Shown: piece by piece, positions 27,246 to 35,356 of the stretch
How the letters are laid out: each line of letters begins with the position of its first letter
Numbering within the stretch: the stretch's first letter is position 1
From: Deltaproteobacteria bacterium
GTDB taxonomy: Bacteria; Myxococcota_A; Polyangia; Polyangiales; Polyangiaceae
NCBI GenBank assembly: GCA_003235365.1
Contig: QJWJ01000091.1
Location: forward strand, 1-35,510
DNA: 35,510 nucleotides
Direction of reading: 5' to 3'
The notes under the pieces: generated by a model
Told to the model about the DNA's origin: nothing
Seen by the model: only the letters and a program-made list of their open reading frames with translations
Databases searched by the model: none
Program-made: the position numbers and the translations under genes

Positions 27246-27987
27246 GCCGTGGTCGTGTCGGGTTATCTGGGGTCGTGGGCAGTAGCGGTGACGGGCCAAT
27301 CGAGGCGCGTTTTCGGAGCTTGTCACGAATCGCGTTGCCGCGCTGGGCCTGAAAACGACAAAAGGAACACGCCACGCGGCGCCGATTGCGCCGATGCGGA
27401 GCAGCGGCCGGTCCCTCGAGTCGAGCAGGCAGCAGGTCATCACGCCGCTCCCGCGAAGCTGGCGAGCGGTGTGGGGCCACGCGCGGCGGACTCGTTCGAC
27501 GCGTCCGGGCGTGCACCTGCCGGTCGGGGCACGCCGTTTCGGTATCGTCGTGTGTCGGTTCGCTGCCGTCGCGCGCAAGGGGGGCCCGACAGGGGTGGAT
27601 GAGGGACCCACGGTCGCGAACGACGAGATGACGGCAATGCAGTGACGCGCAGCGGTCGCGGGCGAGTACTGGGGCGCGGCATCGGGTGTCGTGCGGACCG
27701 TGTTGGGGCTGGACTCGGCGATTCCCGGTCGGTTTCGCGGGCTGACGGGGGCCGCGTCGAATTGCACCGTGCGTCGCTCGCGTCGATCACCTATGACGGC
27801 AAATGGTCGACGGACGAGGTCGCGTGCGGATCGTGGTGCGCGTGCATGGCGTCTACGGCCTCCGACCCGACACCTCTCGCTGTCGCCGCTCGGAGCGCTC
27901 GTCCCCAAATGACGAATCCCCCGGCGCTGCGGGGGATGTCGTCTCAGAAACCAGTGCGACGCTCGAGGCCGCTGAAGTTTCCAAGGG
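27246..27987. other. 740-bp region without a recognisable gene
   Basis: Several open frames cross this GC-rich stretch on both strands, but none encodes a sequence with recognisable domain, signal peptide or pilin-like features. The promoter of the kinase gene must be near 27250-27350, and the tRNA terminator hairpin is at 27916-27937. Otherwise I see nothing. Confidence 0.5.
27916..27937 (-). terminator. Probable terminator of tRNA-Leu
   Basis: ATCCCCCG (27916-27923) and CGGGGGAT (27930-27937) pair perfectly around a 6-base loop, about 50 bases downstream of the tRNA 3' end on the minus strand. A weak T-containing stretch follows. Confidence 0.6.
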
Positions 27988-28071
27988 TGCGAAGAAGAGG
28001 ACTCGAACCTCCACGCCCTTTCGGGCACTAGAACCTGAATCTAGCGCGTCTGCCAGTTCCGCCACCTTCGC
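27988..28071 (-). tRNA. tRNA-Leu (anticodon CAG)
   Basis: An 84-base class II tRNA reads from 28071 down to 27988. The acceptor stem GCGAAGG pairs with TCTTCGC (one G-U). The D arm has GCGGAACTGGCAGACGC, typical of tRNA-Leu. The anticodon stem CTAGA/TCTAG encloses the loop TTCAGGT with anticodon CAG (complement at 28035-28037). A long variable arm GCCC-GAAA-GGGC and a T arm GAGG-TTCGAGT-CCTC complete the cloverleaf. The discriminator is A; the genome continues CCC, so CCA is not encoded and must be added. Confidence 0.95.
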
Positions 28072-28310
28072 GAGGGGGGTGGATGTCTACCCAACTGGTT
28101 GGCTTTGCGCAAGCGAGTTTTCGATCTGGCGCGGCGGGCAGGGACGGGCAGGGTGACGCCCGACTGATGGTCTGAACGGCCGTACAGCCCCCAACCCAAA
28201 CTCAATTCGAATCGTCGTTGCTGGGGCGGATCGCGGCGGGTAGTTCGTATGGCCGGCGCCGCAGGCTTTGGGGTGCACTCGGCCCGTCTCTCTGGCAATA
28301 CGCGGGCGTC

Positions 28311-29603
28311 ATGAACGCGCCCGCATCGGTTTCGATCCAGCCTCTGAGCACGCCGCCCGACGCGGCGGTGCGCCTGCCCGGTTCGAAGAGTTACACCAAC
28401 CGCGCGCTGATCGCCGCCGCATTGGCGGACGGCCCCAGCGTGCTGACCGGAGCGTTGTTCAGCGACGACACGCGCTACATGCAAGCGGCGCTGAGCGAGC
28501 TGGGCATCGCTGTGCGCTCGGACGAAGCGACGGCGCGCATCGACGTCGTGGGGGGCGCGGGCATGGTCGCCGACCGCGACTGCCAGCTGTTCGTCGGCAA
28601 CGCCGGCACCGCGGCGCGCTTCTTGACGGCGATGGTTGCCATGGGCCAGGGCAGTTACCGGCTCGACGGCGTCGAACGCATGCGCGAACGGCCGATGGCC
28701 GACTTGTTGTCGGCGCTGCGCCAGCTCGGTGTGTCGGTCACCGAACACGGCAAACCCGGGTGTTTTCCCATCACGGTCAGCGGGCGAGGGCGACCGTCGG
28801 GAGCGTCGTCGGTCACTCTGCCCGGCAATGCCAGTAGCCAGTTCATCAGCGGCTTGCTGCTTTCGGCTCCGTATTACGGCGGCGACTTCGAGGTGTTGGT
28901 CGACGGCGAGCTCGTGTCCAAGCCGTACCTGGACATGACCGGGCACGTGATGAGCAGCTTCGGCGTGCAGCTGGACAACGACGACTACCGGCGCTTCGGT
29001 GTCAAGGCCGGGCAGCGCTACCACGGCACGAATTACGCCGTCGAACCCGACGCCTCGGCGGCCTCGTACTTCTTCGCCGCGGCTGCCATTTGCGGCGGTC
29101 GTGTGCGCGTGGAAGGGCTCGGAACGAACAGCAAGCAGGGCGACCTCGGTCTGGTCGACATCCTCGAGCAAATGGGCGCCACGGTGCAGCGTGAACCGAA
29201 CGCCACCACCGTGATCGGCGGCGCGCCGTTGCGCGGGGTGGAAGTCGACATGAAGAATCTCTCCGACGTCGCCCAGACCTTGGCCGTCGTGGCACCGTTT
29301 GCCTCGAGTCCGACGCGCATCACGGGCATCGGCTTCATTCGCAAGAAAGAAACCGACCGCATCGGCGCCGTGGTCACCGAGCTGAAGCGGCTCGGCATTT
29401 CAGCCGAGGAAGAGGCCGACGGCTACGTCGTTCACCCGGGCGCGCCCAGCGGCGGCAGCGTGCACACCTACGACGATCACCGCATGGCCATGAGCTTCGC
29501 GCTGATCGGCTTGCGCACGGCAGGCGTGACGATCCTCGATCCGGGCTGCACGTCCAAGACGTTCCCCAACTACTTCGAGGTACTCGAGCTGCTGCGACGC
29601 TGA
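28311..29603 (+). CDS. aroA: 3-phosphoshikimate 1-carboxyvinyltransferase (EPSP synthase)
   Basis: A 430-residue enzyme of the shikimate pathway that transfers enolpyruvate from PEP to shikimate-3-phosphate. All signature blocks are present in order: LPGSKSYTNRALI (K26), GNAGTAARFL (from residue 96), ERPMADLLSALRQLG, GNASSQFISGLLL, DASAASYFFAAA, NLSDVAQTLAV, IRKKETDRI and YDDHRMAMSFAL. The last block is DPGCTSKTFPNYF. The GNAGTA block is followed by ARF instead of the MRP of the E. coli-type enzyme, so it is not the classical enterobacterial class; glyphosate behaviour cannot be read from this. The ATG at 28311 sits a few residues before the first strand. It is divergent from tRNA-Leu, and its 3' end overlaps the 3' end of the minus-strand membrane-protein gene by 34 bases. 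A decayed copy of its central-to-C-terminal part lies at 31360-31775. Confidence 0.97.
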   Translation: MNAPASVSIQPLSTPPDAAVRLPGSKSYTNRALIAAALADGPSVLTGALFSDDTRYMQAALSELGIAVRSDEATARIDVVGGAGMVADRDCQLFVGNAGTAARFLTAMVAMGQGSYRLDGVERMRERPMADLLSALRQLGVSVTEHGKPGCFPITVSGRGRPSGASSVTLPGNASSQFISGLLLSAPYYGGDFEVLVDGELVSKPYLDMTGHVMSSFGVQLDNDDYRRFGVKAGQRYHGTNYAVEPDASAASYFFAAAAICGGRVRVEGLGTNSKQGDLGLVDILEQMGATVQREPNATTVIGGAPLRGVEVDMKNLSDVAQTLAVVAPFASSPTRITGIGFIRKKETDRIGAVVTELKRLGISAEEEADGYVVHPGAPSGGSVHTYDDHRMAMSFALIGLRTAGVTILDPGCTSKTFPNYFEVLELLRR

Positions 29604-30103
29604 GTTTCACGTGGAGTCGTGAGGCGCCGGTCTCTGAGGCGCGCCCAAGGGGCGAAACACATCGGCAGCGCGAGCAAGTCCGAAGCATCGCGCGCGACGT
29701 GCACGGTGCGCGGCAGTGCTGGCTCGCCACGCAACTGCGCGATCGCCGACCACAGTGCGGCCATGCCCTGCTCGAAGCCGAGCGTCACGGGTTGCGATAA
29801 CTTGAGCGCCGCAAATGCAACTGCGGTCAGCGCACCGGCGACGAGCAGCGCCGGCTGCCGCCGCTCCAGCGGACGCGCCACACACAACTCGCTCAGCGAT
29901 ACCAGCAGCGTGGGAAAGAAGAACAGCCCCGCAAAGTCGCTCAGTTTGCCCGTCAGCCAGCCGGGGTACGCCTGCTTGAGCCAGTGATCGTTGAGCAGCA
30001 AGAGCAATACAGCGGCGAGAAACGTCGGCGAAAGCAGCCACTCTGCGGCGTGCTCGCGCCGCACTAGTGGATCTCTCGCGGAGGACAACGCCAGCGGTTT
30101 CAT
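29570..30103 (-). CDS. Small multi-pass membrane protein of unknown function
   Basis: A 177-residue protein with three clear hydrophobic segments (TFLAAVLLLLLNDHWL, FAGLFFFPTLLVSLSEL, ALLVAGALTAVAFAALKL) and a possible fourth near residue 150. The conserved-looking turn LTGKLSDFAGLFFFP resembles a motif I have seen in uncharacterised membrane proteins, but I cannot name the family. The ATG at 30103 shares its first base with the last base of the TGA of the upstream gene (TGATG), so the two are probably translationally coupled. Its C-terminal end overlaps the antisense strand of the aroA 3' end by 34 bases. The tail is rich in Arg and Ser. Confidence 0.7.
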   Translation of the reverse strand: MKPLALSSARDPLVRREHAAEWLLSPTFLAAVLLLLLNDHWLKQAYPGWLTGKLSDFAGLFFFPTLLVSLSELCVARPLERRQPALLVAGALTAVAFAALKLSQPVTLGFEQGMAALWSAIAQLRGEPALPRTVHVARDASDLLALPMCFAPWARLRDRRLTTPRETQRRSSSSTSK

Positions 30104-30783
30104 CAGTGATAGGCGAGTGCAAAGCTCAGCGCAGTCGTCGTCGACAACGTGTCCCACTCCCAGAACGATGGCGAGCCGAGCAAGCTGGGGCGCAGCGCCA
30201 AGCGGCCGCCCCAAGTCGGGGTCCACTGCCAGCGAGCGCCCACCACGGCGCCAATGGCCACGGTGGCTTCGTGCACGTCGACGATCGCATCGGGCTGGTT
30301 GCTGTCGAGAGGCTGACAGCACACCGTGCCGTCGATTTGGCCGCGCCCCACGTTGAAGCCGACGAACCAGGGCCGTGCCCGGGAGTGCCATTCACCGAAC
30401 ACACTGACGACCAGGCGCGTCACTTCGCCGTGCGCTTCGTTCAGGCCGATGGAGCGCGCCGCGTCGCCGGTGTCGCTCAGGCCGACGAAGCTGTACTCCG
30501 CTAGGGCTCCCAGGCGAACGACCGAGTACGCGATGCCCGCTGCGACTTCGTAGGAGGGGCTGAGCCCTTCGTAGATCACTCGGTACCTCGCCGCAGCGCT
30601 ACTGCGGTCGGTGTGGTAGGACTGCTGGGCGAACGTGCGCGTGTAGTGGTAGGCGGGGCCGCCGCCCGCGCGCAGGTGCAGCCGAACGCGGTCGGCGCTT
30701 GCGGCCGACGTCCAGAGCATCGCAGCGACGAGCCATGCCAGCGGTACGTGGGGGGTCGAGGCACCCAGACGCGTCGGTCGCAT
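30103..30783 (-). CDS. Exported protein, probably an outer-membrane beta-barrel
   Basis: A 226-residue protein with a cleavable signal peptide (MRPTRLGASTPHVPLAWLVAAMLWTSAASA). The mature part has alternating polar/hydrophobic strands rich in Gly, Tyr and Trp (RLHLRAGGGPAYHYTR, SYEVAAGIAYSVVRLGALAEYSF, RPWFVGFNVGRGQ, GAVVGARWQWTPTWGGRLALRPSLL). It ends in TTALSFALAYH, close to the aromatic C-terminal strand of small barrels. No enzyme motif is seen. The ATG at 30783 is preferred over a GTG at 30819, because it gives a standard signal peptide. It is the middle gene of a three-gene minus-strand set and overlaps the next start as TGATG. Confidence 0.72.
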   Translation of the reverse strand: MRPTRLGASTPHVPLAWLVAAMLWTSAASADRVRLHLRAGGGPAYHYTRTFAQQSYHTDRSSAAARYRVIYEGLSPSYEVAAGIAYSVVRLGALAEYSFVGLSDTGDAARSIGLNEAHGEVTRLVVSVFGEWHSRARPWFVGFNVGRGQIDGTVCCQPLDSNQPDAIVDVHEATVAIGAVVGARWQWTPTWGGRLALRPSLLGSPSFWEWDTLSTTTALSFALAYH

Positions 30784-30829
30784 ACTGCTGTTTGTCGGCT
30801 GCCAGTCGTCGAGCGTCACTCGGTGGGCC

Positions 30830-31294
30830 TCACTGTTGGTCGACCTTCACGAAGCGGTCGTCGCTGCAGGCGTCGATGGTCGCGCCCACCCGAATGGCCA
30901 CTTCGACCGGTTCGGGACCGAGCGAGCGCAGGCCCAGTTGAAAGGCGCTGGAGCCGTGCAGTGTCACGTTGGCACTGGTGCCCGAGCTGACCTGCAGGGT
31001 TCGAAACTCGTCACTGAAGTTCAGTTCGGGACCTTCGTGCAGGAGCACTACTTCCACCTCGGCCGCAGCTGCGTCGCTGGAGCTGGCGCTCACCTCGACG
31101 CCAACCCGGGCAGGTGCCGAGCCGGTGATCAGGTAGCGGTGCTGCTGCTCAGGCGCGTCCGTGTTCAGCGTGACGGTCCGCTCGAACTCGGTCGACAGCG
31201 GGCAATGTTCCGCCGACGTGGCGACCGTGGCGGCTAGTGCCAGAGACGCCGACGCCCAGATCCCCACTCGCCTCAGCTGTTCGCCAACGCGCAC
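30830..31294 (-). CDS. Small exported protein of unknown function
   Basis: About 154 residues with a signal peptide (RVGIWASASLALAATVATSA) and a mature part of repeated beta strands (RTVTLNTDAPEQQHRYLITG, RVGVEVSASSSDAAAAEVEVVLL, SANVTLHGSSAFQLGLRSL). Two cysteines (EHCPLS and DACSDD) could join the ends of the domain. The fold is probably a beta-sandwich; no family is recognised. The start is uncertain: GTG at 31294 gives a normal signal peptide; ATG at 31342 has a better purine-rich upstream site but a long basic leader. It lies 46 bases before the barrel gene and just after the aroA remnant on the other strand. Confidence 0.65.
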   Translation of the reverse strand: MRVGEQLRRVGIWASASLALAATVATSAEHCPLSTEFERTVTLNTDAPEQQHRYLITGSAPARVGVEVSASSSDAAAAEVEVVLLHEGPELNFSDEFRTLQVSSGTSANVTLHGSSAFQLGLRSLGPEPVEVAIRVGATIDACSDDRFVKVDQQ

Positions 31295-31359
31295 GGGGTG
31301 AGTGTAGCGACGGCGGCTTCGTGCGTAAACCCGTCTCCGCATCTGCCGTCGTGTCCCAC

Positions 31360-31775
31360 CGCCGACGTGGTGGTCGATCCCGGTGAGGTGCGATCTCGAC
31401 ATGATCGGTTGCACGGGTGCCAACACCGCAGCCGAACCCGCCGCCGTGGTCTCGTACCCCTTCACAGTGCTGACCATCGCGGCGGGCGCGCGCGTCGAAG
31501 GCCCGGGCCGCGGCAGCAAACCGGGCGATCGCGGCCGGGTCGATATCCTCGAGCAAAATGGGCGCCGCGGAGCAACATGAACCGAACGCCACTACCGTGA
31601 TCGGCGTCGTGTGACTGCGCGGCGTGCGGGTCGGCGAGAACAACCCTGGGACGCGGCTCAGACGTTGGTCACAGTGGCACCGTTCGCCGCCAAATGAGCG
31701 TTCCCGAATCGCGATGCTCATTCAGCCCGACGTGCATCACGGGAAGCGGGTTCAATTGGCAAGGAAAGAGGCGCC
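31360..31775 (+). pseudogene. Decayed fragment of a second aroA
   Basis: This stretch aligns base by base with aroA 28887-29360. The best part is GTCGATATCCTCGAGCAAA followed by ATGGGCGCC and GAACCGAACGCCACTACCGTGATCGGCG, against GTCGACATCCTCGAGCAA and so on in aroA. The match continues through GTGGCACCGTTCGCC and CATCACGGG. It has an extra A (GAGCAAAATG against GAGCAAATG), a TGA at the position of a leucine-region codon (near 31613), and a missing segment of roughly 75 bases near 31410. So it cannot encode EPSP synthase. The N-terminal third and the extreme C-terminus of aroA are not found. The similarity begins gradually near 31360, and its end near 31775 is approximate. Confidence 0.8.
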
Positions 31776-31836
31776 CGGGGGTTGTTTGGAATCGAGACGC
31801 GCTGCGTCATGGGGCGGCGCCTCTCGGCCTGCCGCG

Positions 31837-32200
31837 TCGAGTTTCAGCTCGGCGGGGAGCCGCGAGCGGCCGACAATCGAGTTTCAACTCTCCCGGAGGC
31901 CGCCGACCGGTCTTCCCCGAGAGTTTCAACTCTCCCGGAGGCCCGTCAGCGGTGAAAAATCGAGTTTCAACTCCCGGAGGAGGCCCGTCAGCGGTCGAAA
32001 ATCGAGTTTCAACTCCCGGAGGAGGCCGGTCAGCGGTCGAAAATCGAGTTTCAACTCCCGGAGGAGGCCGGTCAGCGGTCGAAAATCGAGTTTCAACTCC
32101 CGGAAGAGGCCGGTCAGCGGTCGAAAATCGAGTTTCAACTCTCGGAGGAGGCCGGCGACCGGTGAAGAATCGAGTTCGAACTCGGCCGGGGGGAACGCGC
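31837..32200. repeat. Array of about eight 42-bp tandem repeats plus a partial ninth
   Basis: Units begin at 31837, 31877, 31917, 31960, 32002, 32044, 32086, 32128 and 32170. The central four or five are nearly identical 42-mers; the first three are 40-43 bases and more diverged. Each unit opens with TCGAGTTTCAACTC, whose arms GAGTT and AACTC are complementary; in the last unit the core is the perfect palindrome CGAGTTCGAACTCG. The unit continues CCGGAGGAGGCCGGTCAGCGG and A-rich sequence. There are no unique spacers, so it is not a CRISPR array. Because 42 is a multiple of three, long open frames cross it on both strands; I do not regard them as genes. It lies just after the RND permease stop. 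Confidence 0.9.
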
Positions 32201-32212
32201 CCCGGGGCGGGG

Positions 32213-35200
32213 TCAAGCGCCGACGGGGGCGGCCTCGGGCGCGCCGTGCTGCGCTGGCGCTGCACGATGTTTGCTGTGGTCTTTGGCGACCAGCAGATAC
32301 ACGGCGGGCACGACGAACAAGGTGAACAGCGTGCCGATGGCCATGCCGCCGACCAGCACGATGCCGATGGAGTTGCGCGCGACGGCGCCAGCGCCGGTCA
32401 CCAACGTCAGTGGAAAGTGGCCGGCAACGGTGGCGATGGTGGTCATCAAGATCGGCCGCAAGCGAATGATTGCCGCTTGGTGAACCGCGTCGAACTTGCT
32501 GGCTCCGGCCAGCTGTTGCTGATTGGCGAACTCGACGATGAGAATCGCGTTCTTGGCGATCAATCCGACCAGTGTGACCAAGCCCACCTCCGAGTAGATG
32601 TTGAGCGTCGTGGTCCAACCTTCGGTCAGCCCGTACTGCACGCCGGGGGGCCCCGTGAACTTCAAGAAGGTGAAGATCAGCGCGCCGAACATGGCCAGCG
32701 GCACCGAGCCGGCGAGGATCACGAACGGGTCGCGAAACGAATTGAACTGCGCCGCCAAGACCAGAAAGATCAGCACGAGCGCCAGGCCCATCGCGGGCAA
32801 GAACTTCTTGCCCTCCTCGCGCAGCTGGCGCGACTCACCGGTGTAGCCGACGCGAAAGCCCGGCGGCAGCGTCTTTGCCGCGGTGTCTTCGAGCAGTTTC
32901 AGACCATCGTCCAAGGAGCGCGGCGCCACGCCCGAAATCTTCACCGAGTTGAGCTGATCGAAGCGATTGAGCGTGCGCGGTTGGACTTTGCGTTCGATGC
33001 TCGCCACCGACTCCAGCGGGATGAGCGATCCGCCCGGGCCGGAGATGTGGATCTTCGAGAGCTGATCGACCGTCAGGCGGTCGGCGCGGGCAATCTGCGG
33101 GATCACCTTGTAGGCGCGGCCCTCGATGTTGAAGCGACCGACGAAGTTGCCGCCGAGCATGGCCGATAGATCCGCGCCGACCTGTTGCATGTCGAGCCCC
33201 ATGCTGGCGATCTTGTTGCGGTCCAGCACGATGTTTGCCGCGCGTTCGTCGATGCGCACGTCGATGATCGGCGGAAAGGCGAACAGGCCGCTCTTGACCG
33301 CGACGTCGACGAGCTCTCTGGCGCTCTGCACGATGCGTTCGTGATCGGCGGTGGAGGAGATCACGAACTCGACCGGGAACTGCCCTGGGCTGGGCAATGC
33401 CGCGGGTAGGATCACCGGTGCCTTGACGCCCGCGAGCTGGGAGAGCTTCTGCCGGATCTCGGGTTGGATTTGGAAGATCGAGCGCTGCCGTTCGTCCCAC
33501 GGATCGGCAACGAGCCCACCGAAGCCTCCCGTGGGGAAGGTGATCTGAAAGCTGTGATGGAATTCCGGAGTCTCTTCGTAGGCTTTCTCGATCTGCTCGG
33601 TGTACGGAACCAGCTGCTCCAGGCTGGCATTGGGCGGCACGTCCAAGACGCTGAACACCACGCCCTGATCTTCGGTGGGTGCGAGCTCCTTGGGGCTCAT
33701 CAGGTACATGGGAACCACCGCCAGCGAGAGCAGCGCCCAACCCGCGTACACCCAGCGGCGGCGTTTCAAGGTGCCGCTCAGGGCGCGGTCGTAGCCGGTG
33801 CGAAATCGGTCGAAGCCGCGGTCGATGAGTTTGGCAAAGCGCCCGGCTTGGTCCGGCGGGCGCAGCAACTTCGACGACATCATCGGCGACAGCGTCAGCG
33901 CCACGACGCCGGAGATGAACACCGCGCCGGCCAGGGTGAACGCGAACTCGCGAAACAGTGAACCCGTGAGCCCCGACTGAAAGCCAATCGGAGTGTACAC
34001 GGCCGCCAACGTGATCGTCATGGCGACGATCGGACCGACCAGTTCGCGCGCGCCGCTGAGGGCGGCATCGAATGCGGACTTGCCCAGCCGCATGTTGCGT
34101 TCGACGTTCTCGACCACCACGATGGCGTCGTCGACGACCAAGCCCACCGCCAGCACCACCGCCAGCAAGGTGAGCAAGTTCACGGTAAAACCCAGGATCT
34201 GGGCCAACAGCACCGCGCCGATCAGCGAGATGGGGATTGCGACGACCGGCACCAGCACCGAGCGCAGCGAGCCGAGAAACAGGAAGATCACGATCACGAC
34301 GATCAACACGGTTTCGCTCAGTGTCTTGACCACGTCGGAGACGGCGCTCTTGATGTAGGTCGTCGAGTCGTAGGCGATGGACGCCTGCATGCCGCCCGGC
34401 AGCTCGTCGACGATGTTCTGAAACTCGTCGCGCACCCGGGCCACGACGTCCAGCGAGTTGGCGTTGGGCAGCACCCACACGCCCATGAACACGGCTTTGT
34501 CGCCGCTGAAACGCACCTCGAGGTCGTAGTTCTCCGCGCCCATCTCCACGTCGGCGACGTCGCGCAAGCGCACCAACGTGTCACCCTGCCGTCGCACCAC
34601 CAGTTGCTTGAAGTCGTCCAGTGTGCTGACGTCGGTGCTGGCCGTGAGGTTGAGCTGGGTCAGCGCGCCTTTGGTCTGGCCTACGGCTGACAGGTAGTTG
34701 TTTGCCGAAAGCGCTCGCCGCACTTCGCTGGGGCTGACGTGCAGCGCCGCCATGCGCTGGGGATCGAGCCAGGCCCGGACGGCGAACGTGCGCCCGCCGA
34801 GGATCTCGGCGCGCTGCAGCCCTTCAATCGCCGACAGGCGAGGTTGCACTACGCGGATCAGATAGTCGGTGACTTGGTTGGCCTCCAGGATGTCCGAGCG
34901 AAAGCTCAGGTACATCGCGGCGCGCGCCGAGTCCGACGGCTCGATGTTGATCGCCGGGATCTGAGCCTCGGGCGGCAAGTCCGCGCGCACTTGATCGACG
35001 CGCGCGCTGATGTCGGCCAGGGCTCGGGCCGCATCGAAATTCAGCTTCAGTCGGGCATTGATCGTCGACAGCCCCTGGACGCTCTGCGATTCGATGTAGT
35101 CGATGCCGTCCGCTGCCGCGATGGACCGCTCGAGTGGCGCCGTGATGAAGCCGCGCACGAGATCGGCACTGGCACCGACGTACACGGTCTTGACGGTGAT

Positions 35201-35332
35201 CGTCGCGCTTTGCAGTTTGGGGTACTGGCGCACGTTGAGCGTGCGGATGGCTTGCAGGCCCCCGATGAGGATGAGCAAGTTGACGACGATTGCCAGCACG
35301 GGTCGTCGCACGAAGATGTCGGTGAACCTCAT
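32213..35332 (-). CDS. RND-family efflux transporter permease (HAE1/AcrB-like)
   Basis: A 1039-residue inner-membrane proton antiporter that exports small hydrophobic or amphiphilic compounds with an adaptor and an outer-membrane channel. It begins MRFTDIFVRRPVLAIVVNLLI, the typical first helix. Duplicated halves each have a large periplasmic loop and six helices. The proton-relay pair lies in GLVVDDAIVVVENVER (around residue 405), and the matching lysine helix is in GLIAKNAILIVEFANQQ. The sequence GFTVNLLTLLAVVLAVGLVVDDA is diagnostic of the hydrophobe/amphiphile exporters rather than the metal exporters. It lies 24 bases after the adaptor gene. The C-terminal tail (about 20 residues, Ala/His/Pro-rich) is short and variable. 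The substrate cannot be deduced. Confidence 0.96.
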   Translation of the reverse strand: MRFTDIFVRRPVLAIVVNLLILIGGLQAIRTLNVRQYPKLQSATITVKTVYVGASADLVRGFITAPLERSIAAADGIDYIESQSVQGLSTINARLKLNFDAARALADISARVDQVRADLPPEAQIPAINIEPSDSARAAMYLSFRSDILEANQVTDYLIRVVQPRLSAIEGLQRAEILGGRTFAVRAWLDPQRMAALHVSPSEVRRALSANNYLSAVGQTKGALTQLNLTASTDVSTLDDFKQLVVRRQGDTLVRLRDVADVEMGAENYDLEVRFSGDKAVFMGVWVLPNANSLDVVARVRDEFQNIVDELPGGMQASIAYDSTTYIKSAVSDVVKTLSETVLIVVIVIFLFLGSLRSVLVPVVAIPISLIGAVLLAQILGFTVNLLTLLAVVLAVGLVVDDAIVVVENVERNMRLGKSAFDAALSGARELVGPIVAMTITLAAVYTPIGFQSGLTGSLFREFAFTLAGAVFISGVVALTLSPMMSSKLLRPPDQAGRFAKLIDRGFDRFRTGYDRALSGTLKRRRWVYAGWALLSLAVVPMYLMSPKELAPTEDQGVVFSVLDVPPNASLEQLVPYTEQIEKAYEETPEFHHSFQITFPTGGFGGLVADPWDERQRSIFQIQPEIRQKLSQLAGVKAPVILPAALPSPGQFPVEFVISSTADHERIVQSARELVDVAVKSGLFAFPPIIDVRIDERAANIVLDRNKIASMGLDMQQVGADLSAMLGGNFVGRFNIEGRAYKVIPQIARADRLTVDQLSKIHISGPGGSLIPLESVASIERKVQPRTLNRFDQLNSVKISGVAPRSLDDGLKLLEDTAAKTLPPGFRVGYTGESRQLREEGKKFLPAMGLALVLIFLVLAAQFNSFRDPFVILAGSVPLAMFGALIFTFLKFTGPPGVQYGLTEGWTTTLNIYSEVGLVTLVGLIAKNAILIVEFANQQQLAGASKFDAVHQAAIIRLRPILMTTIATVAGHFPLTLVTGAGAVARNSIGIVLVGGMAIGTLFTLFVVPAVYLLVAKDHSKHRAAPAQHGAPEAAPVGA

Positions 35333-35356
35333 GACGTGAGCTCGCGTCGTTCGGGG

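Noticed and set aside
27246..28028. 260-codon upstream extension of the Ser/Thr kinase frame
   Set aside because: The translation is Arg/Pro-rich without structure, has no homology I recognise, and would begin inside tRNA-Leu.
31837..32200. Possible CRISPR array
   Set aside because: The units are contiguous 42-mers with no variable spacers, and no cas genes are near.
31926..32618. Minus-strand open frame with 14-residue repeats (RELKLDFRPLTGLL-like)
   Set aside because: It lies in another frame of the permease gene for its first third and in the repeats for the rest; no start site or domain supports it.
31694..33169. Long plus-strand open frame (491 codons) across the 42-bp repeats and the RND gene
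   Set aside because: The repeat unit is a multiple of three so the frame stays open automatically, and the remainder is antisense to a clearly real RND permease.
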